DNA of 30,018 nucleotides from positions 1 to 30,018 of the forward strand of contig CAYONQ010000026.1 of the NCBI GenBank assembly GCA_964405375.1, read 5' to 3'. The notes below the pieces were generated by a model. The model did not search any database. It saw nothing but the letters and a program-made list of their open reading frames with translations, and had not been told where the DNA came from. This DNA comes from CAYONQ01 sp964405375. GTDB lineage: Bacteria > Planctomycetota > Phycisphaerae > Sedimentisphaerales > Anaerobacaceae. A program made the translations under genes and the position numbers. Numbering within the stretch: position 1 is the first letter of the stretch; every line of letters begins with the position of its first letter. Below are positions 23,663-29,418 of the stretch, piece after piece.

Positions 23663-23693
23663 TATTTTTCAGAGCCGTCGGCTCTGAAAAATA
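23663..23693. repeat. 14-bp perfect palindrome overlapping the tRNA-Glu 3' end
   Basis: TATTTTTCAGAGCC (23663-23676), loop GTC, GGCTCTGAAAAATA (23680-23693). The last two bases overlap the tRNA-Glu discriminator and acceptor end. It lacks a U-run after the GC part, so it is not a canonical terminator, though it may still stop transcription or mark processing. Confidence 0.6.
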
Positions 23694-23764
23694 CCCCCAA
23701 GGGGAGTCGAACCCCTGTCTCCAGGATGAGAACCTGATATCCTAAGCCACTAGACGATGGGGGC
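23692..23764 (-). tRNA. tRNA-Glu(CUC)
   Basis: Minus strand: acceptor GCCCCCA/TGGGGGT with discriminator A, anticodon stem TCAGG/CCTGG around loop TTCTCAT (anticodon CTC), T-arm AGGGGTTCGACTCCCCT. CCA is not encoded. It is likely co-transcribed after tRNA-Met. Confidence 0.94.
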
Positions 23765-23765
23765 A

Positions 23766-23836
23766 AAATTCGTATCTCGTCGCTCGTGACTCGTGGTTCG
23801 TTTACGATTCACGAATCACCATTCACAATTCACGAA
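23766..23836. repeat. Low-complexity repeat between tRNA-Glu and tRNA-Met
   Basis: Iterated ATTCGTATCTCGT / GATTCACGAATCACC words. It is the same family as the repeat spanning the lpxK stop codon (14141-14170). Confidence 0.6.
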
Positions 23837-23838
23837 AA

Positions 23839-23912
23839 TAGCGGCGCTCGGACTCGAACCGAGGACCCTGGGCTTATGAATCCCATGCTCTAACCAGCTG
23901 AGCTACGCCGCC
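23839..23912 (-). tRNA. tRNA-Met(CAU), elongator type
   Basis: Minus strand: acceptor GGCGGCG/CGCCGCT (one G-U), D-arm GCTCAGCTGGTTAGAGC, loop TTCATAA (anticodon CAT), T-arm CTCGGTTCGAGTCCGAG, discriminator A. The anticodon stem TGGGA/GCCCA has an A-G mismatch at the pair next to the loop. It lacks the initiator C1-A72 mismatch and G-C triplet. A tRNA-Ile2 with modified CAU cannot be ruled out. Confidence 0.9.
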
Positions 23913-23925
23913 AAAATCGCTGCAT

Positions 23926-23954
23926 ATAATACCAAATCCGCCCATAATTTACAA
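23926..23954 (-). promoter_or_regulatory. Promoter of the tRNA-Met/tRNA-Glu unit
   Basis: Minus strand: -35 TTGTAA (23954-23949), 17-base spacer, -10 TATTAT (23931-23926), 13 bases upstream of the tRNA-Met 5' end. Confidence 0.55.
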
Positions 23955-24027
23955 AACCCCACCGTCTATTGCAAGCAAATCTTCGCGTCTTGCTGACATA
24001 ATAAAAATCATATCCCCGAAAAACAAT

Positions 24028-24057
24028 TTGACGCCGACCAGCTTGATAGTTTACAAT
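24028..24057 (+). promoter_or_regulatory. Promoter of pckG
   Basis: -35 TTGACG (24028-24033), 18-base spacer, -10 TACAAT (24052-24057). A strong Shine-Dalgarno site AAGGAGG follows at 24091-24097. Confidence 0.6.
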
Positions 24058-24109
24058 CCCTCGGTTTTTTTGGGAATTTAATTAAACACCAAGGAGGTAA
24101 TTGTTGCAA

Positions 24110-26014
24110 ATGTTTGATGTGAAACGATTATTGAAAGACAGGCTGACAACCGATAATTACAACAAGCTTATCGCTCTTAACAACCCGAAGATGCACGAGT
24201 TTGTCGCTGATGCGATTGAGCTTACCGGCCCGGCCTCGGTTTTTGTCTGCACCGATTCGCCCGCTGATGTGGACTATATCCGCAAATTGGCAATAGAAAC
24301 CGGCGAAGAAATACCGCTTGACGTTTCCGGCCACACCTGTCACTTCGACGGATACTACGACCAGGGACGCGATAAGGCCAAAACAAAATATTTATTACCT
24401 TCCGGTTCCGACCTCGGCGAAAGTCTCAATTCCATCGAAAAAAAAACAGGCGTTGAGGAGGTTCGTTCTTTCCTGAAGGATTCTATGGTTGGCAGGGAGA
24501 TGCTGGTCTGCTTCTTCTGTCTTGGCCCAATCAACTCAGATTTCTCTATTCCCTGCATCCAGATAACAGATTCGCCTTACGTCGCCCACAGCGAAACCAT
24601 TCTCTTTAGGGCCGGTTACGAGCAGTTCAAAAAAATCGGCGCATCCGGCGATTTCTTCAGATTCATCCATTCCGAGGGTGAGCTGGAAAACGCCGTGAGC
24701 AAAAATATCGACAAACGCCGCGTCTATATTGACCTTGAAGAAAACCTGGTTTACAGCGTCAATACCCAATATGGCGGCAACACCATAGGGCTGAAAAAAC
24801 TGGCACTGCGATTGGCCATCAAGAAGGCCTTGAAGCAGGGTTGGCTGGCTGAGCATATGTTCGTAATGGGTGCTCACCCCGCCCATCCGATGGGCGGGGC
24901 TCACGGCCCGGGCGGACGCGTAACTTACTTTACCGGTGCATTTCCGTCGGCCTGTGGAAAGACCTCAACCTCGATGCTGCCCGGACAGACTATCATCGGC
25001 GACGACATCGCTTACCTGCGCAAAAAAGCAGGGCGGGTCCGCTGTGTAAATGTTGAAAAGGGTATTTTCGGTATCATCCGTGATGTAAATCTGCAAGACG
25101 ACCCCGTCATTTACGAGGCACTTACAAGCCCTATAGAAGTGATTTTCTCCAATGTTTTAGTTAATAATTCAAGGCCATACTGGCTTGGTATGGGCGCTGA
25201 GCTGCCGGCCGAGGGAATCAACCATTCCGGCGAATGGCATAAGGGCAAGACCGATGCTGACGGTAACGAAATTACCGCATCCCATAAAAACGCTCGCTAT
25301 TGCCTGAGCATCTATGACCTTAGCAACCGCGACCCGTTAATCGATGACCCTGACGGCGTGCCGGTCGGCGGAATTGTTTACGGCGGACGCGACAGCGACA
25401 CATGGGTACCGATTGAGCAGGCCTTTAGCTGGGAAGAGGGGATTATCATAAAAGGCGCAGCGCTCGAATCGGAAACCACCGCTGCAACACTCGGCAAGGA
25501 AGGTGTCAGAACCTTTAATCTAATGTCAAACCTTGATTTTCTCTCAATTCCGCTCGGTCGATACATTCAGAACAATCTGGACTTTGCCAAAGATATTGAT
25601 AATCCGCCCTTGATTTTCTCCGTCAATTACTTTCTCAGGGACAAAAATGGTAAATACTTGAACGGTATGGCCGACAAAAAGGTCTGGATTTTGTGGGCTG
25701 AGCTTCGCGTAAATGGCGATGTTGAGGCCATTGAAACACCGACAGGGCTGATACCGAAATATGAGGACCTGGCGAAACTATTCAAAGACCATCTTGGTAA
25801 AGAATACCGCCGTGCCGACTATGTCCAGCAGTTTACCATTCGCATACCGGAGAATCTGGCCAAGCTCGACCGTGTCGAAAATATCTATAAACAAAAGGTT
25901 CCCGACACGCCTCAGATTCTCTTTGACAGTTTTGCCGAAGTTCGTGAGCGCCTGAAAGTAAGCGGTGACAAACACGGCGATTATATCTCGCCATTTGATT
26001 TGATAACTCATTGA
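24110..26014 (+). CDS. pckG: Phosphoenolpyruvate carboxykinase, GTP-type
   Basis: Interconverts oxaloacetate and PEP with GTP/GDP (gluconeogenesis or anaplerosis). Visible motifs: the P-loop FPSACGKTSTSML, kinase-2 segment GDDIAYLRK, GIFGIIRDVN, NNSRPYWLGMG, and substrate/R-loop-like region GGRDSDT. The C-terminus has the SPFDLI ending. The Shine-Dalgarno AAGGAGG (24091-24097) lies 12 bases from ATG 24110; TTG 24104 (spacing 6) or TTG 24101 are alternative starts adding two or three residues. Its 634 residues include a 9-residue insertion (HPAHPMGGA region, about 255-263) encoded by a palindromic 27-bp insertion just before the P-loop domain. A good promoter precedes the gene; no partner gene overlaps it. 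Confidence 0.95.
   Translation: MFDVKRLLKDRLTTDNYNKLIALNNPKMHEFVADAIELTGPASVFVCTDSPADVDYIRKLAIETGEEIPLDVSGHTCHFDGYYDQGRDKAKTKYLLPSGSDLGESLNSIEKKTGVEEVRSFLKDSMVGREMLVCFFCLGPINSDFSIPCIQITDSPYVAHSETILFRAGYEQFKKIGASGDFFRFIHSEGELENAVSKNIDKRRVYIDLEENLVYSVNTQYGGNTIGLKKLALRLAIKKALKQGWLAEHMFVMGAHPAHPMGGAHGPGGRVTYFTGAFPSACGKTSTSMLPGQTIIGDDIAYLRKKAGRVRCVNVEKGIFGIIRDVNLQDDPVIYEALTSPIEVIFSNVLVNNSRPYWLGMGAELPAEGINHSGEWHKGKTDADGNEITASHKNARYCLSIYDLSNRDPLIDDPDGVPVGGIVYGGRDSDTWVPIEQAFSWEEGIIIKGAALESETTAATLGKEGVRTFNLMSNLDFLSIPLGRYIQNNLDFAKDIDNPPLIFSVNYFLRDKNGKYLNGMADKKVWILWAELRVNGDVEAIETPTGLIPKYEDLAKLFKDHLGKEYRRADYVQQFTIRIPENLAKLDRVENIYKQKVPDTPQILFDSFAEVRERLKVSGDKHGDYISPFDLITH
24872..24904. repeat. Short palindromic element with flanking GCTCAC repeats inside pckG
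   Basis: A 21-bp perfect palindrome (24878-24898; arms CCCGCCCATC and GATGGGCGGG) lies between exact direct repeats GCTCAC (24872-24877 and 24899-24904). Element plus one repeat is 27 bp, nine codons. Removing it gives MGAHGPGGRVTYF, a continuous family-like sequence. The arm sequence matches that of the gatB element (CCCGCCCrTC / GAyGGGCG). Confidence 0.75.
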
Positions 26015-26029
26015 AGGATAACCGCCAGT

Positions 26030-26064
26030 TTTTGATTTTCAATTTATGATTTAAGATTCAAAAC
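26030..26064. repeat. AT-rich low-complexity spacer repeat
   Basis: Iterated TTTTTGATTTTCAATTTATG words between pckG and the ferritin-like gene, like those at 521-576. Confidence 0.45.
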
Positions 26065-26096
26065 CAGGGATTATAAACTGAATAAGGAGGCTTATT

Positions 26097-26402
26097 ATGC
26101 CTGAATTTGGCTCACCTTTTTCCGGCCTTGCGAACGACAGGAAACTTACACACCCCGAGTTGATTCGTGCCGTCAGGTTTATGGTCGCCGCCGAATATGA
26201 AGCCGTGCAGCTTTATATGCAGTTAGCTGAATCAACCGATGACAAGCTGGCCCAGGAGGTCCTCAAAGACACAGCCGACGAAGAACGTGTCCACGCCGGA
26301 GAGTTCCTTCGGCTCTTAAAGCACCTTGCCCCCGACGAAGAAAAATTCTACGATGAAGGTGCCGAAGAGGTTAAGCAGCTAATGGAAAAACTCAAAAAAT
26401 AA
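26097..26402 (+). CDS. Ferritin-like di-iron protein of the encapsulin-cargo type
   Basis: A 101-residue two-helix ferritin-like protein. Helix 1 carries RFMVAAEYEAVQLYMQLAE and helix 2 carries TADEERVHAGEFLRLLKHL, giving the ExxH-type metal ligands (Glu in AAEYEA; Glu and His in DEERVHAGEF). The C-terminal tail EGAEEVKQLMEKL resembles the segment joining the ferritin-like and shell domains in the Pyrococcus furiosus encapsulin fusion. Half-ferritins of this kind dimerise to form a ferroxidase centre. An excellent Shine-Dalgarno site (AAGGAGG 26084-26090) fits ATG 26097. No encapsulin shell gene is adjacent. Iron or oxidant handling is inferred. Confidence 0.85.
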   Translation: MPEFGSPFSGLANDRKLTHPELIRAVRFMVAAEYEAVQLYMQLAESTDDKLAQEVLKDTADEERVHAGEFLRLLKHLAPDEEKFYDEGAEEVKQLMEKLKK

Positions 26403-26678
26403 CCAAGCTTTATGCCGGCCCAAGGCCTCAAAAATCGCATCCGATTTTGACAAAAAGCGGCTAAGTCGTCCTAAATACTTTTCGCCAGCTCTGTTTTTCT
26501 CGGGCGGAACTGCTAACCGTAGCAATAACAGGCACTTACAGTCTTTCGTAGCCGTTATTCCCATATCAAATCCCCATTTTTGGCCCAAAAAGCCCTTTAA
26601 TGGCCTTATTAAAGCCTGTTGCAGCATCACTTTTTTAATAATATTTTGGAAAAGCCAAAAAACGTCCGATAATTTTTC
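26403..26678. other. Intergenic region before the sigma-54 activator
   Basis: No gene seen. Contains a weak hairpin AAAATCG (26431-26437) / CGATTTT (26442-26448), possibly terminating the ferritin-like gene, and CTTTAAT (26595-26601) / ATTAAAG (26608-26614). Confidence 0.35.
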
Positions 26679-26707
26679 TTGACTTTTTCGCTTTCAGGCA
26701 TTAAACT
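26679..26707 (+). promoter_or_regulatory. Promoter of the sigma-54 activator gene
   Basis: -35 TTGACT (26679-26684), 17-base spacer, -10 TAAACT (26702-26707, four of six). Confidence 0.5.
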
Positions 26708-26722
26708 TTAATTTCAGGAGAG

Positions 26723-26764
26723 ATGGGACAGAACGGCCTTACTGTAGGGCTGTTTCCCACTTAA
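26723..26764 (+). CDS. Possible 13-residue leader peptide
   Basis: ATG 26723 encodes MGQNGLTVGLFPT and stops at TAA 26762-26764, with AGGAG at 26716-26720. It is out of frame with the activator that starts just downstream. An 8-bp inverted repeat (GGTGTGAG 26778-26785 / CTCACACC 26798-26805) then covers the putative GTG start of the activator. Together this could be a translational control leader; it may also be chance. Confidence 0.35.
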   Translation: MGQNGLTVGLFPT

Positions 26765-26780
26765 GAAACGGTTATTTGGT

Positions 26781-27884
26781 GTGAGGGTGATTTTCTGCTC
26801 ACACCCTAAAGCTCTGGCGAAGAAGATGAGAGAGGGCTCTAACACAGAGTCATCGGAGAGAGTCTGGAGTAATTCAGACAGAGGCCTAGAGATGAGAGGC
26901 GGTTTGGGCAGTGCGCCTGATAAGTGCGCTGCAGGCGCTAACTTCATCGGTAAATCCCCTGCATTTAACTCTATCCTTGAGCTAATCAAAGCTGTCGCTG
27001 CGCGAAAGTGCTCGGTGGTAATAACCGGCGAGACCGGTGTGGGCAAGGAGATGGTTGCCCGCCAGATCCATAATGCAAGCGACCGCTCCGGCAAGGTCTT
27101 TGTCCCTGTCGATTGCACCACTCTAACAGGCCAACTATTTGAAAGTCAATTGTTCGGTCATGTAAAGGGCGCATTTACCAGCGCTATTGATAGTACCCTC
27201 GGCTTCTTCAGAGCCGCCGACGGCGGCACAATCTTCCTTGATGAGATAAGTGAAATCCCGCTCGAACTTCAGGCCAAGTTGTTACGGGTTCTCCAGGAAA
27301 GCTCGGTTACACCACTGGGCTCAACAAAATCTTATCCTATTGATGTGCGTGTTTTGTGTTCTACCAACCGTAACCTTCACGAAATGGTCGAAGAAGGAAC
27401 TCTCCGCTCCGACCTATACTACCGGCTCAATGTAGTCAACCTCGAGGTTCCACCGCTTCGGCAGCGCAAAGAAGATATTATGCCACTGGCTAAGTACTTT
27501 CTGGCAAACCAGGCCGACTTTTATAACGAGCCGCCCAAGGTTCTAAGCTCTACCGCCAAAAAGCTCCTTTTGAACTACTCTTGGCCGGGCAATATCCGAG
27601 AATTGGCCAATGCGATTGAGCGAGCGTATGTTTTAACTATAGGCCGGGAGATTCAGCCTGCCGTGCTGCCTTTTGAGATTATAATTGCTGATTCTACCCC
27701 CTATCCAGAACACGAGTTGCCCACGCTTGACGAAGTAAAACACAAGGTTATTACCCAGACCCTTGAATTCACCAAAGGCCGTAAGCTTGCTGCCGCTAAA
27801 ATCCTTGGTATCGAGCGTCGCCGTCTGAATCGCTTAATCGAAAAGTTAGACATCTCTGTGCCAGGTAAAAGTGTCAGCAGCTAA
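26781..27884 (+). CDS. Sigma-54-dependent transcriptional activator without receiver domain
   Basis: A bacterial enhancer-binding protein of up to 367 residues. The AAA+ domain (about 55-285) has Walker A GETGVGKE, the GAFTGA loop written GAFTSA (in HVKGAFTSAID), Walker B GGTIFLDEI, sensor I STNRNL, the arginine-finger region LRSDLYYRLNVV and sensor II WPGNIRELANAIERA. A Fis-type HTH closes the protein (KLAAAKILGIERRRLNRLIEKL). The N-terminal ~50 residues hold no receiver, PAS or GAF domain, so it is probably constitutive or controlled by an external partner. Gly-to-Ser in the sigma-54 contact loop is unusual. The start is uncertain: GTG 26781, ATG 26826 or ATG 26892. It precedes a gene with a sigma-54 promoter. 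Confidence 0.92.
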   Translation: MRVIFCSHPKALAKKMREGSNTESSERVWSNSDRGLEMRGGLGSAPDKCAAGANFIGKSPAFNSILELIKAVAARKCSVVITGETGVGKEMVARQIHNASDRSGKVFVPVDCTTLTGQLFESQLFGHVKGAFTSAIDSTLGFFRAADGGTIFLDEISEIPLELQAKLLRVLQESSVTPLGSTKSYPIDVRVLCSTNRNLHEMVEEGTLRSDLYYRLNVVNLEVPPLRQRKEDIMPLAKYFLANQADFYNEPPKVLSSTAKKLLLNYSWPGNIRELANAIERAYVLTIGREIQPAVLPFEIIIADSTPYPEHELPTLDEVKHKVITQTLEFTKGRKLAAAKILGIERRRLNRLIEKLDISVPGKSVSS

Positions 27885-27891
27885 GCACAGT

Positions 27892-27959
27892 TCAGCGGAT
27901 AACGTATAGAAAAAGAAAGCTACGCGCTGAAAAGTTATATACTGTTCGTTATCCACTGA
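27892..27959. repeat. 13-bp inverted repeat downstream of the activator
   Basis: TCAGCGGATAACG (27892-27904) and CGTTATCCACTGA (27947-27959) pair over 12 of 13 positions around a 42-base loop. It starts 8 bases after the stop codon. It may be a transcript-end structure or a binding region for the activator. Confidence 0.5.
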
Positions 27960-28048
27960 CCAATCCGGTCACCACCGGCCAAAGTGGTCGATTGTTTTTT
28001 AACATATCTTCAAATAAACACTTGCCGCAATAATTGCCTCCTATTAGC

Positions 28049-28061
28049 GGCCATAATGGCC
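28049..28061. promoter_or_regulatory. Putative enhancer palindrome for the sigma-54 activator
   Basis: GGCCATAATGGCC, a perfect palindrome about 110 bases upstream of the -24/-12 promoter. This is the usual distance for enhancer-binding proteins with Fis-type HTH. Assignment is by position only. Confidence 0.35.
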
Positions 28062-28160
28062 TATCTCGCCCGACCGCCCCAAAAATCGGCAAAAGATTCA
28101 CTTATACACAACTGGCGTTGAAATAAGCACTTAAAAAAATTCTATCTTCAAATGATACTC

Positions 28161-28176
28161 TGGCACACACTTCGCT
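28161..28176 (+). promoter_or_regulatory. Sigma-54 (-24/-12) promoter
   Basis: TGGCACACACTTCGCT matches the consensus TGGCAC-N5-TTGCW at the invariant GG (28162-28163) and GC (28174-28175) with the exact 10-base separation. The single departure in the -12 block is C for T at 28173. It lies about 46 bases upstream of the ATG at 28222 and directly downstream of a sigma-54 activator gene. Confidence 0.75.
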
Positions 28177-28221
28177 AATCAAAAGTAGTAGGTAAAAGCA
28201 GATAACTTTTAGGAAACAAAA

Positions 28222-28653
28222 ATGATTGTTCTAGTACAGGCGACAGTGCTAACGGTTGGCCTCGACGGCAAAAACGAGGTTTTACGAGAACTGCCAATTC
28301 AACTGGTAACAATGCGGTCTGGTGGCCAGGCCGCTCGCTCTTTAAAAAATGAAAATGTTAATAGTGTTATCAGTAAGTGGGACCTGGTTGATATGAAGGG
28401 TGGCCGGTTTCTAAAGAGACTGAGAGCCGTAAAGCCCGGCATTCCGACCATCGCCTTTATAAGGCCCGGCGACCGAGCGCAGGAAATCGCCGCTCGTAGC
28501 ATCGGCGTCTCTGCGGTTCTGACCGATGAGACCTCCGACGAGCTCTTCCGGGAAACCGTCGCCAATATCCTGGGGCTTAAGGATGCCGCCTCTATAAAGG
28601 AAATATCTCCCACTAAGAAGAGCCGCTACGTCAAAGAGAAAATTACAAGGTAG
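28222..28653 (+). CDS. Receiver-like protein lacking the phosphoacceptor Asp
   Basis: A 143-residue protein with the alternating strand/helix layout of a CheY-like domain. A Rossmann-like beginning (MIVLVQATVLTVGLD, ELPIQLVTMRSGGQAARSL) is followed by NVNSVISKWDLVDMKGGRFLKRLRAVKPGIPTIAFI, which aligns with the usual D-x-x-MPxxxGxxLLRxLR..P.IPVI of receivers, then GVSAVLTDETSDELFRETVANIL. The expected phosphorylation Asp in strand 3 (VISKWD...) appears to be Ser. The N-terminal acidic pair and the conserved Lys are also absent. It is therefore a pseudo-receiver, probably a protein-protein adaptor. The C-terminal 25 residues are basic and likely disordered. AGGAA (28211-28215) serves ATG 28222. 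Expression from the sigma-54 promoter at 28161 is expected. Confidence 0.7.
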   Translation: MIVLVQATVLTVGLDGKNEVLRELPIQLVTMRSGGQAARSLKNENVNSVISKWDLVDMKGGRFLKRLRAVKPGIPTIAFIRPGDRAQEIAARSIGVSAVLTDETSDELFRETVANILGLKDAASIKEISPTKKSRYVKEKITR

Positions 28654-28698
28654 CCGGCTCGGTAACAAAACATATTACTGGACGCTATTGAGAGCAAT

Positions 28699-29219
28699 CA
28701 CGGCCTGTATTGAGCCGTGAAAAGATAAACGCTCACAAGGAGTTTTCTCCCCCCAAGCTGGGCTTGATAACCGAAAAATAGAAACAATCTAAAGCAAGGT
28801 TGCCAAGTCCGGCAGAAAGTTAGCACGGCTTTGCCGTGATAGCGATAAACAACGTCAAGGTAAAAAACTCTCTCTCCTCTTCTTCGCTGGGTGCAGTTGT
28901 TGACGCAAAGTCAAACAACGAACCCAGCACGAGAATAAACGCAGTTTTGCTGTGATAACGATAAATAAAACAAGGCCAAAAGAAACAGTTTTCTCTCCTC
29001 TTCTTCGCTGGGTTTGCAGTTGCTGACATAAAGTCAAACGACAAACCCGGCACGAAAGCAAGCACGGCCTTGCCGTGATAACTGTAAACGATATTAAGAT
29101 GATAAGCGACTTTCTCCCCTCTTCTTCGCCGGGTTTGGTGACTTAAACTAAACAGTGGCAACTGCAAGTTAGACAAACTCGGCAAGAACCAAACACGACG
29201 GCGCAGAGCCGTCGTGTTT
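28699..29219 (+). ncRNA. Tandem array of ~123-nt units with conserved RNA secondary structure
   Basis: Four units begin at 28699, 28824, 28940 and 29063; a fifth partial hairpin starts at 29191. Each unit has (a) hairpin 1, CACGGC-loop-GCCGTG (28699-28719, 28824-28838, 28940-28954, 29063-29077); (b) a linker, GATAACGATAAA in the internal copies; (c) a pyrimidine tract ending TCTCCTCTTCTTC in three units; (d) stem 2, GCTGGGTTTG paired with CAAACCCGGC (28757-28766/28804-28813; 28886-28892/28922-28928; 29007-29016/29042-29051; 29128-29137/29174-29183), with further pairing inside. Copy 2 of hairpin 1 has A-U for G-C plus two G-U pairs. Stem 2 of the first unit has C-G where others have T-A. All wobbles read G-U on the plus strand, so the plus strand is the likely RNA. 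Confidence 0.6.
29191..29219 (+). repeat. Terminal 12-bp hairpin of the array
   Basis: AAACACGACGGC (29191-29202), loop GCAGA, GCCGTCGTGTTT (29208-29219). It looks like a lengthened version of hairpin 1 and closes the array. Confidence 0.7.
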
Positions 29220-29327
29220 GAATTTATGGACAGACCTTCATAGAAAGACAGGTTAAGCCGGAAGCGTTCTCCGCCTTTGCCTCAGCTTGCTGGGAGAGGT
29301 AAAATAACCGGCGGTTAACCATTAAAG

Positions 29328-29358
29328 AAGCGTGGCGGTCTTTTTGACCGCCACGCTT
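29328..29358. terminator. Strong hairpin, probable terminator of the beta-helix gene or array
   Basis: AAGCGTGGCGGTC (29328-29340), loop TTTTT, GACCGCCACGCTT (29346-29358), a perfect 13-bp stem. It lies 60 bases beyond the stop of the beta-helix gene (minus) and about 110 bases beyond the array (plus). U-runs are short on both sides (CTTCTTT on the minus strand), so it may act in both directions. Confidence 0.6.
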
Positions 29359-29418
29359 AACTTTCACAAGGCCGGCTGCCAAACCACAACTGGCGTCCGC
29401 GCCTTTATGCAAGTCGAA

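Noticed and set aside
23663..23693. Rho-independent terminator for tRNA-Glu
   Set aside because: The stem is perfect, but the bases after the GC part are A-rich in both directions, so there is no U-run; recorded as a repeat instead.
28820..29185. 121-codon minus-strand ORF across the tandem array
   Set aside because: It is open only because the repeats lack stops in that frame. One repeat spacing (116) breaks the frame between copies, and the wobble pattern points to plus-strand RNA rather than protein.
28699..29219. CRISPR-like array
   Set aside because: The units are ~123 bp with conserved structure throughout; there is no short constant repeat alternating with unique spacers, and no cas genes are present.
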